Shown here in pieces: positions 18,613-27,540 of a stretch of DNA of 64,000 nucleotides. The notes beneath the pieces were generated by a model. It did not search any database. It was given only the letters and a program-made list of their open reading frames with translations, and was not told the DNA's origin. The position numbers were made by a program, and so were the translations under genes. Source of the DNA: Clostridium_AI sp964409685 (GTDB lineage: Bacteria > Bacillota > Clostridia > Lachnospirales > Lachnospiraceae); assembly GCA_964409685.1 (NCBI GenBank), contig CAYPEJ010000003.1, positions 62,001-126,000 on the forward strand, written 5' to 3'. Each line of letters opens with the position of its first letter. Position 1 is the first letter of the stretch.

Positions 18613-19170
18613 TTATTTCAATACCTCCTCTGCATCTAATTCATTTACAGATTCCATAATGCCTTTTGTAAGTGCATTTGCTACGTCTTCAAAATATTCG
18701 TCGAATATGTCATTGTCACAATTAGAATGGATATACCCAACTTCTATTAGTAGTGCAGGCATTGTAGTATATTTTAATAGGGGGATATCTTGTCGTTCGT
18801 TGACTCCTAAATCACGGAATCCCACTTTGCTTAACGATTTATTTATATTTTCAGCATAATTTTCTTTGCCATTGTCACTATTAAAAATATTGGTTTCGAC
18901 ACCACGATATGTGTTAGGATAAGGGCTAGCATTACGATGCAAACTAATTAGTAAATCGGCATCTGAATGATTGGCAATATGTACTCTTTCATTTGCGTTA
19001 CGATATACATCTGTAGTCCGCGTGTATGCAACCTGAAGTCCATGTTGCACAAGTTTATCTCCTACCTCTAATGCAAGTCGCAAACAATCATCCTTTTCTT
19101 TTCTACCCTTGTAGACAGCACCACTATCAAATCCTCCATGTCCAGCGTCTAAAATGATTCGATAAGACAT
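18613..19170 (-). CDS. N-acetylmuramoyl-L-alanine amidase (Amidase_3)
   Basis: This 185-residue zinc amidase cleaves the bond between MurNAc and the stem peptide. It has the zinc-binding LDAGHGGFDSGA, the second region ISLHRNAS (SLHxN) and the catalytic Glu in LLIEVGYIHS. There is no signal peptide, TM segment or wall-binding domain, so it could be released by lysis, act in spore formation, or be exported by an unusual route. The ATG has AAAGGTGAT before it. It is convergent with nothing and divergent from the ferredoxin gene. Confidence 0.9.
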   Translation of the reverse strand: MSYRIILDAGHGGFDSGAVYKGRKEKDDCLRLALEVGDKLVQHGLQVAYTRTTDVYRNANERVHIANHSDADLLISLHRNASPYPNTYRGVETNIFNSDNGKENYAENINKSLSKVGFRDLGVNERQDIPLLKYTTMPALLIEVGYIHSNCDNDIFDEYFEDVANALTKGIMESVNELDAEEVLK

Positions 19171-19288
19171 TCGATCACCTTTATATGTTTGGTATTGTTA
19201 TAGTATATGCAAAAAAATTTTGATTGTGTATATTTATTTTTCATTTGGAGAGGATAAATAGTAAAATTAGTAAAGTGAGGTTTTGAAA

Positions 19289-19480
19289 ATGAAAGCTATC
19301 GTTGATCAAGATACTTGTATTTCCTGTGGAATCTGTGTTTCTGCCTGTCCTGATGTGTTCCAATTTAATGATGATGATAAGTCTGAAAGTATCGTGGATG
19401 AGATTCCAGAGGATTTAGTGGAAGATGCGAAAGGTGCAAGAGATGCTTGTCCTGTAGATGCTATTGACATTAAGGAGTAG
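19289..19480 (+). CDS. Ferredoxin with a single 4Fe-4S cluster
   Basis: This 63-residue protein has one CxxCxxC...C set: CISCGICVSACP and DACPVDAID, binding a single 4Fe-4S cluster, with acidic residues around it, as in clostridial-type one-cluster ferredoxins. It probably shuttles electrons at low potential. The ATG at 19289 has a GTGAGG box; a TTG two codons upstream is also possible. It is a monocistronic gene that ends 4 bases before a large hairpin. Confidence 0.93.
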   Translation: MKAIVDQDTCISCGICVSACPDVFQFNDDDKSESIVDEIPEDLVEDAKGARDACPVDAIDIKE

Positions 19481-19483
19481 TGG

Positions 19484-19600
19484 GCAAAAAAAATTCCCCT
19501 TCATTGGCTTCTACAAAACGTTCCCGATTTACAGGGTCTTGGCTATGGGATGACTGTGAACGGGAACATTTCAGTAAGCCATTCAGGGGATTTTTTTTGC
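19484..19600. terminator. Unusually long bidirectional hairpin after the ferredoxin gene
   Basis: The left arm (19484-19510) and right arm (19576-19600) pair over about 25 bp, with A8 at one side and T8 at the other, so it can terminate in both directions. An inner pair CGTTCCCG (19519-19526) with CGGGAAC (19561-19567) extends the structure, and the loop between holds about 35 bases. A plain terminator does not need so long a stem, so it may be a small structured RNA or the remains of a repeat element. Confidence 0.7.
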
Positions 19601-19721
19601 TTGTAGTTTTGTGGCTAATTGTTGTGTGGATGTTTTTGGTTGTTGGGATAAGATTATACATAATAAAGGGCTATGCAGAAGTGAGTGTTCTACATAGCCT
19701 GAATGGTTTTGGTTAATCTAA

Positions 19722-20126
19722 TTAGTATTTGATTAGACTAATTCCGCCGATGAATGGTAATTCTCTAGCTTTGCCGTTTAGGGCATTTACAAAACCGAAT
19801 AGGAAGTAGCCGAAAGATACTAATCCTATTAATGCTCCTATAACGTGACCTACAACTGGAATAAGTCCACAGCAAGCCTCTACTACACCAATTAATGCAC
19901 ATAAAATAAGACATAACAATCCTTGATTTGCATGGAAACGAGCAAATCTTGAATCTGGTCTTAATACCATAGGTAAGAAAAATAATATTGAGATGTAACA
20001 AACGGCGGATAGACTACTGTTTGCTCGAATGTCTTCTGGATCAAACTCATTTGTGTGATCGGTGGAATTGTCGTTAATTCCTTTTTTAAAATCTTGTAAT
20101 GGATCATTTTGACGAATTTCTGGCAT
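19722..20126 (-). CDS. Small multi-TM protein, DUF4870-like
   Basis: This 134-residue protein has a polar N-terminus of about 40 residues and then hydrophobic segments (SAVCYISILFFLPMVL, GLLCLILCALIGVVE, VVGHVIGALIGLVSFGYFLFGF). The RFARFHANQGLL stretch is typical of the DUF4870/TIC20-like family of small membrane proteins of unknown function. A GKARELPFIGGISL tail ends the protein. The start has AGGAGGT 11 bases before the ATG. It lies immediately downstream of the aconitase-family gene (22 bases) and may be read through from it. Confidence 0.75.
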   Translation of the reverse strand: MPEIRQNDPLQDFKKGINDNSTDHTNEFDPEDIRANSSLSAVCYISILFFLPMVLRPDSRFARFHANQGLLCLILCALIGVVEACCGLIPVVGHVIGALIGLVSFGYFLFGFVNALNGKARELPFIGGISLIKY

Positions 20127-20148
20127 ATGAAATACATACCTCCTAAAA

Positions 20149-22434
20149 CTAACTTCTGTAATAATTTATCAGACAGCCTTTAAGTATAATTTCTCTTTCG
20201 TCATCTGTCAACTCTCCAAGTTTTAAGTCGAATTCGATTAGTTTGTCTTTTACAACGTATGCTTTGATTACATCGGCTTTTTCGGCTACGGCTTTTTTGA
20301 TGTCTTTTATGAAGATGTAGTCGTTTAAGTCGAATGGTAGGTCTCCGTCAAATAGGAATGGTAGCATACCCCAGTTGATAAGGTTGGAGCGATATCTCTT
20401 TGTTGCGTATTCTTTGGCGATGTTTGCTAGGCCACCTAATACTTTTTGACAGCTTGCTGCTTGTTCACGGGCAGAGCCATCACCTGGTTTTACAGCGTAG
20501 ATCATGCTTCCGATTTCTGTTTGTGCTGGATCTACATTGAATTCTTTGTTAATTGTGTCGAATACTTCTTTTAACTCGGAATTGGAAGCGTAAATGTCTT
20601 CGCTTGCTACACGAGCTTTTTCGGATAGTTGGATTTGTTTTGCTCTTCCTACGTATTCTGGGTCTTTTCTGGATAGTGTAAATTCAGCTAATCCTAGTGG
20701 ATTGGAACGGAAAGATGAAGTCTCTCCAGATGGGATTAATTCATCTGTTGTAGTTACTGGATCGTGAATTACGGATGCTACTTTTAAGACCATGTTATCT
20801 GTTAGTGCGGACATTGCTGGCCAATCTGTGATGTTTGGACCAAATTTGATGTCTACACTTGGATCTGCTTTTCCTATTCCATTATATACACGATTGTCGT
20901 AAATGGAGCTGTCAAAGTAGTATTTTGGTTTTGTAAAGTCTACATCAATGTCAGTTGCTGGTGTTAGGTATCCTTTATTTGCGGCAGTTGCTGCGATGGA
21001 ACGTGCATCCATAAGTGCTACGGAAGCCACTTGTCCGTTTGTAATCTTAGAACCTTCTCTGTTAGGGAAGTTTCTTGTGGAGTGACGGATACTTAAGCCA
21101 TTATTTGCTGGAACGTCGCCGGCACCGAAACATGGTCCACAGAATGCAGTACGAATTGTTGCACCTGTTTGCATTAAGTCTGCCACTCTTCCGTTCTTCA
21201 CCAATTCCATAAATACTGGTTGGGATGCTGGATATACACTTAGGGAGAATTCGTCGTTACCAATGAATTTGCCACGTAAGATATCTGCTGCGTCGCAGAT
21301 ATTTTCATATCCACCACCTGCACAACCTGCGATAACACCTTGTTCTACATAAAGTTTACCGTTGCGAACTTTATCTTTTAATGTGTAGTTTACTTTGTTA
21401 TTATCTAAACTTACAAGAGCTCTCTTTTCTACGTCATCTAAAATGTCCATTAGATTACTATTTAACTCTTCGATTGTATAGACGTTGCTTGGATGGAATG
21501 GCATCGCAATCATTGGTTTTATTTTGGCAAGGTCAACGTAGATTAAGCCATCATAGTATGCAACTGCTTTTGGTGCAATTTCTTCAAAATCTTCTGGACG
21601 ATTATGTATTTCATAAAACTCTTTCACTTGATTGTCTGTTCTCCAGATAGAGGAAAGACATGTTGTTTCTGTTGTCATTACGTCAATACCGATACGGAAA
21701 TCTACACTTAGATTGTCGATACCATCACCGATGAATTCCATAACCTTATTATTTACATAGCCATTTGCAAATACAGCTCCGATAATAGCTAATGCGATAT
21801 CTTGTGGCCCTACCCCTTTTTGAGGTTTACCTGTTAGGTATACACCAACTACACCTGGCATATTAATGTCGTATGTTTTTTCTAAAAGTTGTTTTACAAG
21901 TTCAGGACCACCTTCACCAATTGCCATTGTTCCTAATGCACCGTAACGAGTGTGGCTGTCGGAACCTAAGATCATTTTACCGCCACCTGCTAGCATTTCA
22001 CGAGCAAATTGATGAATTACTGCTTGATGAGGAGGCACATAAATTCCACCGTATTTTTTAGCACAGCTTAAACCAAACATGTGGTCATCTTCGTTGATTG
22101 TACCACCAACTGCACAAAGGCTGTTATGACAGTTTGTCAATACGTAAGGAATAGGGAATTTTTCAAGACCTGACGCTCTTGCTGTTTGAATAATACCAAC
22201 AAATGTAATATCGTGAGATGTTAATTTGTCGAATTTGATTTTTAACTTATCCATATTGCCTGATGTATTGTGCTTTTCTAAAATGTCATAAGCCATAGTA
22301 CCTTTTTTGGCTTCGTTCTTATCAATGACTTGACCGCCGAAACGTGCTTCAAGCACTGCTTGTGTTTCATCATTTTCTGCAATTAATTCTGTGCCATTTA
22401 ATAAATAAGCACCTTTTTCATATAATTGAATCAT
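20149..22434 (-). CDS. Aconitase-family hydratase
   Basis: The 761-residue product has the aconitase iron-sulfur fold: PYVLTNCHNSLCAVGG, LGSDSHTRYGALGTMAIGEG, the cluster cysteines in IRTAFCGPCFGAGD and AGCAGGG, and the swivel-domain-type NFPNREGSK. It belongs to the YbhJ-like group annotated as putative aconitate hydratase rather than to the canonical AcnA or AcnB, so the substrate is uncertain. It may isomerise citrate or hydrate another tricarboxylate. The ATG has AACAGGAGG upstream. It is followed by the small DUF4870-like gene on the same strand. Confidence 0.85.
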   Translation of the reverse strand: MIQLYEKGAYLLNGTELIAENDETQAVLEARFGGQVIDKNEAKKGTMAYDILEKHNTSGNMDKLKIKFDKLTSHDITFVGIIQTARASGLEKFPIPYVLTNCHNSLCAVGGTINEDDHMFGLSCAKKYGGIYVPPHQAVIHQFAREMLAGGGKMILGSDSHTRYGALGTMAIGEGGPELVKQLLEKTYDINMPGVVGVYLTGKPQKGVGPQDIALAIIGAVFANGYVNNKVMEFIGDGIDNLSVDFRIGIDVMTTETTCLSSIWRTDNQVKEFYEIHNRPEDFEEIAPKAVAYYDGLIYVDLAKIKPMIAMPFHPSNVYTIEELNSNLMDILDDVEKRALVSLDNNKVNYTLKDKVRNGKLYVEQGVIAGCAGGGYENICDAADILRGKFIGNDEFSLSVYPASQPVFMELVKNGRVADLMQTGATIRTAFCGPCFGAGDVPANNGLSIRHSTRNFPNREGSKITNGQVASVALMDARSIAATAANKGYLTPATDIDVDFTKPKYYFDSSIYDNRVYNGIGKADPSVDIKFGPNITDWPAMSALTDNMVLKVASVIHDPVTTTDELIPSGETSSFRSNPLGLAEFTLSRKDPEYVGRAKQIQLSEKARVASEDIYASNSELKEVFDTINKEFNVDPAQTEIGSMIYAVKPGDGSAREQAASCQKVLGGLANIAKEYATKRYRSNLINWGMLPFLFDGDLPFDLNDYIFIKDIKKAVAEKADVIKAYVVKDKLIEFDLKLGELTDDEREIILKGCLINYYRS

Positions 22435-22541
22435 TGTTTTCCTCCTGTTACCTTGTCGTACTAGTGTAAAATATTGTTGCTTAGCGAAATTACATCTATG
22501 TTAATTAATTATAATGACCATGGTAAAATAATGCAACAATT

Positions 22542-23900
22542 TTATAGAATTTCGCCGTTAGACTCAATGACTTTCTTGTACCAATACGCAGAATCTTTTA
22601 GGATACGTTCTTGTGTTTGATAATCTACATAAATCATGCCGAAACGTTTGTGGTAGCCTGCTGCCCATTCGAAATTATCCATAAGCGACCAGTGCATGTA
22701 ACCCATCACGTCAACGCCTTCAGAAGCTGCTTGTTTTAAACTACGTAGATATCGTTGTAGAAAATCAATTCTTTGTGGATCATGTACTTTACCGTCTAGG
22801 CTGACCCAGTCTTGGTTAGCAAGACCATTTTCTGTGATCAGTAGTGGTAATTGATATTTTTCGTATAGTGCTTTCGCTACATGGTAAAATCCATCTGGTG
22901 TAACCTCCCAATCAAATGCAGTTAGCGGTAAGCCAACCGTGTGATCAATGCTTACTTTTGGTTCACCGTTGACATATCCAGCAGTACATTCACTTCGGTA
23001 GAAATTAAATCCAAAAAAGTCTAGTGGTTGATGGATGATTTTCATATCATCTTGACCGATTTTTGGAAGCCATTGTTCGTAGAGCTTTAATCCGTCTTCT
23101 GGATATTTTCCATTATAAACAGGTCCGTTCCACCAAGGTTCGCTTAAACCGAATCTATTTGGAGCACAAGTAAACATCGTTTGTTTCGCTAGTTCGATGT
23201 CTTCTTTGGAGTTGGTTTTTGGTGCGACATATGCAAGAACAGGTGCATAACCGATGATTGGTGTTTTCTTTGCATACTGGCGGATGATTTGAACAGATTT
23301 TCCGTGGGATAAAAGAATGTTATGAATGATTTGCATAATGTAACTGTTATCCATTATTAATCCCGGTGCATGTGTTCCATACTTGTATCCTAATGCTACG
23401 TGACATTGTGGCTCGTTCAACGTCATCCAATGCGTTACTCTATCAGATAGACGTTCTACTACTACTTTTGTATATTCTGCAAACCAGTCTGGTGAGTCTG
23501 GGTTCATCCAGCCACCTTTTAGGAATAGTTCATTTGGGTAGTCCCAGTGGAAAAGGGTTACATATGGTTCGATATCATTTGCTACTAGTTCATCTACTAA
23601 TTTGTCGTAGAAATCTAATCCTGCTTCGTTTACTTGACCGATTCCATTTGGTAATACTCTCGGCCAGCTGATAGAGAAACGATAGGCTTTTAGACCCATT
23701 TGTTTCATTAGTTGTACATCTTCTTTAAATCTATGATAATGGTCACATGCAATATCACCATTGTTGTTATCGTTTACAAAGCCATCTTTGTGACTTAATA
23801 CATCCCATACCGATAAACCTTTTCCGTCTTCTGTTGCTGCCCCTTCAATCTGGTATGCGGCGGTTGCTGCTCCCCATACAAAGTCTTTTCTAAAACTCAT
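22542..23900 (-). CDS. bglA: Family GH1 beta-glucosidase / 6-phospho-beta-glucosidase-like
   Basis: This 452-residue retaining glycosidase hydrolyses beta-linked disaccharides such as cellobiose. The start FRKDFVWGAATAAYQIEGA is the GH1 signature. Glu163 of MTLNEPQ is the acid/base and Glu357 of LITENG the nucleophile; VMGYMHWSLMDNFEWAAGY completes the aglycone side. No signal peptide is present, so it acts in the cytoplasm on imported sugars. An upstream GTG gives three more residues, but the ATG at 23900 is favoured. It stands alone with no phosphotransferase system genes next to it. Confidence 0.95.
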   Translation of the reverse strand: MSFRKDFVWGAATAAYQIEGAATEDGKGLSVWDVLSHKDGFVNDNNNGDIACDHYHRFKEDVQLMKQMGLKAYRFSISWPRVLPNGIGQVNEAGLDFYDKLVDELVANDIEPYVTLFHWDYPNELFLKGGWMNPDSPDWFAEYTKVVVERLSDRVTHWMTLNEPQCHVALGYKYGTHAPGLIMDNSYIMQIIHNILLSHGKSVQIIRQYAKKTPIIGYAPVLAYVAPKTNSKEDIELAKQTMFTCAPNRFGLSEPWWNGPVYNGKYPEDGLKLYEQWLPKIGQDDMKIIHQPLDFFGFNFYRSECTAGYVNGEPKVSIDHTVGLPLTAFDWEVTPDGFYHVAKALYEKYQLPLLITENGLANQDWVSLDGKVHDPQRIDFLQRYLRSLKQAASEGVDVMGYMHWSLMDNFEWAAGYHKRFGMIYVDYQTQERILKDSAYWYKKVIESNGEIL

Positions 23901-24170
23901 TATGTTCACGACCTTCCCTATTTATTTATGCAATCCGATTATTCGCAAATATTTGCATAAGTACATGATACATGGTTTGTGCCAAAATATCTATGTACAA
24001 TATCATTCTTTTTTTGTATTATCGAACTAGAGATTTTGCCTTTCGCATTAAAACTATCATTAAAATATCTTATAAAGTCTTCCAAAACAATCTTGTATTT
24101 TTTCCCAAAGTATATTACAATAGCTTAGATAATTTGAAATAACGTTAAACACATAAACATGGAGGTATTT

Positions 24171-25094
24171 ATGAAACATATTATTAGTCCCCTAGATTTA
24201 TCTCTGGAAGAACTAGATGAACTATTAACAACTGCAGAAGAGATTGTTGCTGATCCTAAAAAATTTTCAAATGCATGTCAAGGAAAGAAATTAGCCACTT
24301 TATTTTATGAACCAAGTACAAGAACCCGCCTAAGTTTTGAAGCTGCTATGCTGAACATGGGAGGGAGTGTACTTGGTTTTTCTTCTGCTGACTCCAGTTC
24401 TGCTGCAAAAGGTGAAAGTGTTGCTGATACAATTCGTGTCATTTCTAGCTATGCAGATATCTGCGCTATGCGTCATCCAAAAGAAGGTGCCCCTTATGTA
24501 GCGGCTCAATATGCTTCCATTCCAGTTATCAATGCTGGTGACGGTGGTCATAATCACCCAACTCAGACTTTAACTGACTTACTTACGATTAAAAATTTGA
24601 AAGGTCACTTAGACAATCTTACCATCGGTTTCTGTGGCGATTTAAAATTTGGACGTACTGTTCACTCCCTTATCAACGCCATGGTTCGTTATCCAAATGT
24701 CAAATTCGTTCTAATCTCTCCTAATGAATTACGCATACCAGAATATCTTCGTGAAGAAGTGCTTGACGAACAACACATCCCTTATGAGGAAACTAGTAAT
24801 TTAGAAGAATCGTTATCTAAACTTGATATTTTATATATGACAAGAGTACAAAAAGAACGTTTCTTTAATGAGGAAGATTACATTCGATTAAAAGACAGCT
24901 ACATTTTAGATAAGAAGAAAATGAAATGTGCCAAAGAAGATATGCTGGTACTTCATCCACTTCCTCGTGTCAATGAAATTTCTGTTGAGGTTGACGATGA
25001 CCCTAGGGCCGTTTATTTCAAACAAGCACAATATGGTGTGTATGTCCGAATGGCTCTTATTAAAATGTTATTGGAGGAAAATGAATCATGCTAA
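24171..25094 (+). CDS. pyrB: Aspartate carbamoyltransferase catalytic chain
   Basis: PyrB condenses carbamoyl phosphate with aspartate in pyrimidine biosynthesis. The 307-residue chain shows FYEPSTRTRLSFE (carbamoyl phosphate binding), a HPKEGAPY block, HNHPTQTLTDLLTI and HPLPRVNEI. The ATG at 24171 has GGAGGT eight bases before it; the earlier ATG at 24159 is itself part of the binding site. It overlaps pyrI by 7 bases, so both chains are made together and form the allosteric holoenzyme. Confidence 0.97.
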   Translation: MKHIISPLDLSLEELDELLTTAEEIVADPKKFSNACQGKKLATLFYEPSTRTRLSFEAAMLNMGGSVLGFSSADSSSAAKGESVADTIRVISSYADICAMRHPKEGAPYVAAQYASIPVINAGDGGHNHPTQTLTDLLTIKNLKGHLDNLTIGFCGDLKFGRTVHSLINAMVRYPNVKFVLISPNELRIPEYLREEVLDEQHIPYEETSNLEESLSKLDILYMTRVQKERFFNEEDYIRLKDSYILDKKKMKCAKEDMLVLHPLPRVNEISVEVDDDPRAVYFKQAQYGVYVRMALIKMLLEENESC

Positions 25095-25507
25095 ATATCA
25101 GTGGATTAAAATCAGGGGTTGTAATTGACCATATCGCAGCAGGTGGCGGTATGCAGATTTATAATTATTTGAAATTAGATAAATTGGATTGTTCCGTTGC
25201 CATTATTAAAAATGCAAAGAGTAACTGCATGGGCAAAAAGGACATGATAAAAATAGAAGGACCTATTTCTCTTGATTTAGATATGCTTGGAGTACTAGAC
25301 CCAAATATTACGATAAATATTATTGAAGATGATCATATTGTGGAGAAACGTCATTTAAAACTTCCTGAAGAAGTTACGAATATTATTAAATGTAGGAATC
25401 CTAGATGTATTACTTCTATTGAACAGGAAATTCCTCATAAATTTAAGTTGACAAACCGTGAAAAAGGGATTTATAGATGCATATATTGTGAACAGAAGTT
25501 TAAGTAA
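25088..25507 (+). CDS. pyrI: Aspartate carbamoyltransferase regulatory chain
   Basis: This 139-residue chain binds nucleotide effectors (CTP, ATP) and zinc. The N-terminal allosteric domain starts VVIDHIAAGGGMQIYNYLKL. The zinc domain has the four cysteines in CRNPRC (102, 107) and CIYC (131, 134). The gene begins inside the end of pyrB (ATGCTAA), so it is translationally coupled. Having pyrI at all is common in some clostridia and enterics but absent from bacilli. Confidence 0.97.
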   Translation: MLNISGLKSGVVIDHIAAGGGMQIYNYLKLDKLDCSVAIIKNAKSNCMGKKDMIKIEGPISLDLDMLGVLDPNITINIIEDDHIVEKRHLKLPEEVTNIIKCRNPRCITSIEQEIPHKFKLTNREKGIYRCIYCEQKFK

Positions 25508-25532
25508 GACTTATTATATGTAAGACTCTTTG

Positions 25533-25612
25533 TAACGGAAATAGAAAAGAGCTACTGAATTGAAATTTACTTATTAAAATTTAATTTCTTTCATAGCTCT
25601 TTTCTTTCGTTA
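25533..25612. terminator. Bidirectional terminator between pyrI and queG
   Basis: The arms TAACGGAAATAGAAAAGAGCTA and TAGCTCTTTTCTTTCGTTA pair over about 18 bp with a 40-base loop. The right arm reaches into the stop codon of queG, so the structure can end transcription from both convergent genes. Confidence 0.7.
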
Positions 25613-26596
25613 TTCTGTATCATTTCTATTTTGAAGCATTTCAATATATTGATTAATGTAAGGAGAATCCCCTTTATACTGTGAGATTTCTTGACCTTTA
25701 CGTGCTAAATGAATAATTGCATTTCTACGAATTACATTTTTCCCACGCCATCCACAAGAAGTCTTACTTACATTTTCTTTGAAATACTTATTATCCATGC
25801 CTGCAAATACTTTTGTATCTTCACTCATAAAATCGAGTTCTTGGAATTCAACAATTTTACTTGGCTCTGCATTCTCATTGTAAGGACATCCAAGTTGACA
25901 GATATCACAACCGAATACATTTCCCTTTAATAAAGCAATTTCTTTTTCTGTGATATCTTTCTTTTGAGTAAGATAAGATAGACAGATGTTTGGGTTGATT
26001 CTATGGTCATTGATCGATTTTGTTGGACAAACGGTTCGACAGCGTTTACAATCACCACATTCTTTGTATTCTTGAATTTCTGCAAATGTTCTAGTGCCTT
26101 CGCATGGAAATTCTAGGTCTGTGATGATTTCTCCAAGAAATACGTAGGAACCATATTTTTCTGTAATAATCATATTATTTTTACCGATAAATCCAACGCC
26201 TGCTAGATATGCAATGTATCGCTCTGGCAAAGTGTTACTATCTACGAATCCTGCTGCTTTTCCGCCCATACTTTCGATAAATGCACAGATTTTTGAAAGA
26301 TATTGATGCACTACTCGGTGATAATCGTATCGTTTGGTGTAAATGGAAAATCCATTGTCTTCACTCTCTATTCCATCGTAATAAGGAAATGCAATGGAGA
26401 TAATCGTCTTTCCATCTTCCATATAGTGTAGCGGATTGATTCGCTTTTGGATTTCCTGTTCTTCAAATTCATTTTGTAAATTCTTAGATTGCCTTTCCTT
26501 GTAATACGGTTCTAATTCCGTAAATATCCGACATGGTATCATTCCAATGGTATCAAGACCAATGGAATGACAAAATTCAATAAGCTGTTGTTTCAT
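25610..26596 (-). CDS. queG: Epoxyqueuosine reductase QueG
   Basis: QueG reduces epoxyqueuosine to queuosine at the tRNA wobble position, using cobalamin and two 4Fe-4S clusters. The 328-residue protein has the cobalamin-binding region (DYHRVVHQYLSKI), GFIGKNNMIITEKYGSYVFLG, and two ferredoxin cysteine sets (CGDCKRCRTVCPT and CDICQLGCPYN), the second in C-terminal HEAT-like helices (IIHLARKGQE). It ends the arsenic operon, 20 bases from arsC, an odd place for a tRNA-modification gene, but the same strand and spacing suggest cotranscription. Confidence 0.92.
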   Translation of the reverse strand: MKQQLIEFCHSIGLDTIGMIPCRIFTELEPYYKERQSKNLQNEFEEQEIQKRINPLHYMEDGKTIISIAFPYYDGIESEDNGFSIYTKRYDYHRVVHQYLSKICAFIESMGGKAAGFVDSNTLPERYIAYLAGVGFIGKNNMIITEKYGSYVFLGEIITDLEFPCEGTRTFAEIQEYKECGDCKRCRTVCPTKSINDHRINPNICLSYLTQKKDITEKEIALLKGNVFGCDICQLGCPYNENAEPSKIVEFQELDFMSEDTKVFAGMDNKYFKENVSKTSCGWRGKNVIRRNAIIHLARKGQEISQYKGDSPYINQYIEMLQNRNDTE

Positions 26597-26616
26597 ATTT
26601 GATTGCTCCGATTAAA

Positions 26617-27030
26617 TCATTTTGTTACTGTTTCTGTTTTTAACTTTTCCTTTAATAGTAGCATCTTTTCTTCGATTCGTCGAATTGTTTCTGCGAATAC
26701 TTCATCACTTTTTCCTGATGGGTCATCAAGTCCCCAGTTTTCTTCGTATTTTCCTTTTAAGGTTGGGCAACTTACGTTACATCCCATAAAGATAACAACA
26801 TCTGGTTGTGGGATGTCTGTGATTAACTTATTGTATTGGGTTTCTTCCATGTCGATGTTGTATAGTTTCTTCATCATGCGAACGGCATCTGGATTGATGT
26901 GATCCTTTAGTTCCGTTCCCGCAGAATAACTCTCGAAAACATCAGTTGCTAATAATTTCCCTAGTGCTTCTGCCATTTGGCTTCTACATGAATTGTGTAC
27001 GCAGACGAATGCGACTTTTGGTTTGTTCAT
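26617..27030 (-). CDS. arsC: Arsenate reductase, low-molecular-weight phosphatase fold
   Basis: This 137-residue thioredoxin-dependent reductase turns arsenate to arsenite for export. It carries the P-loop CVHNSCRS (CX5R) with the catalytic Cys near residue 10, the second Cys in GCNVSCP and the acid loop DDPSGKSD. The ATG has AGAGGAAAT before it. It follows the thioredoxin-like protein and permease genes in one operon with the regulator arsR. Confidence 0.93.
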   Translation of the reverse strand: MNKPKVAFVCVHNSCRSQMAEALGKLLATDVFESYSAGTELKDHINPDAVRMMKKLYNIDMEETQYNKLITDIPQPDVVIFMGCNVSCPTLKGKYEENWGLDDPSGKSDEVFAETIRRIEEKMLLLKEKLKTETVTK

Positions 27031-27068
27031 AATTATTTCCTCTTTCCATATGTTTCTTAAATTATATC

Positions 27069-27476
27069 CTAAAAACCAAGCTTTTTTAATAAATTTTCTA
27101 TCTCCGTAGGTTTTAATAACTTGCCCATTGATACGACTTTTTCATTTACTACAAGACCTGGCATACTCATCACACCATATTGCATAACTTTTTCTAAATC
27201 TGTTACATATTCCACATTTGCAGATAAGCCAGTATGTGTGATTGCTTCTTGCACGTTATCGTATAAATCATGGCATGTTTTGCAACCTGAGCCAAGTACT
27301 TTTATGCTTAGTGAATTAGTGTCTACTTCGCCACATTCACATACTTGTTCTTTCGGTTCGGAACAAGCTCCACCACAACCACAATTTTCTGCAACTGTTT
27401 CCTGTGGCTGTGAATTGCAGCCACATGTCATTTCTTTTTCCTCTTTTTTCTTTTTACCAAAATGAAATAATCCCAT
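27069..27476 (-). CDS. Thioredoxin-like redox protein with Cys-rich N-terminus
   Basis: The C-terminal part (about residues 55-135) is a small thioredoxin-like domain of the redox-active-disulfide family, with GSGCKTCHDLYDN (CxxC) and SMPGLVVNEKVV (cis-Pro). The first 50 residues are unusual: a basic stretch (GKKKKEEKE) then ten cysteines in CGCNSQPQ, CGCGGACS and CECGE. Cysteine clusters like this may bind arsenite or metal. Position between the permease and arsC suggests it supports arsenic or thiol-metal export, possibly as a reductant or a metal chaperone. Confidence 0.8.
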   Translation of the reverse strand: MGLFHFGKKKKEEKEMTCGCNSQPQETVAENCGCGGACSEPKEQVCECGEVDTNSLSIKVLGSGCKTCHDLYDNVQEAITHTGLSANVEYVTDLEKVMQYGVMSMPGLVVNEKVVSMGKLLKPTEIENLLKKLGF

Positions 27477-27540
27477 GTTAATTCCTCCTTAAAATTTTGA
27501 TTCTACATATTTTTTTAAACTCATCTATTTCACTTCTAAC

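Noticed and set aside
19481..19716. Small open frames on both strands over the large hairpin
   Set aside because: They are produced by the inverted repeat (poly-Lys/Phe runs at the arms) and lack ribosome binding sites.
26617..27030. ArsC as a protein tyrosine phosphatase
   Set aside because: Same P-loop fold, but the second Cys (GCNVSCP) and the arsenic operon context favour arsenate reductase.
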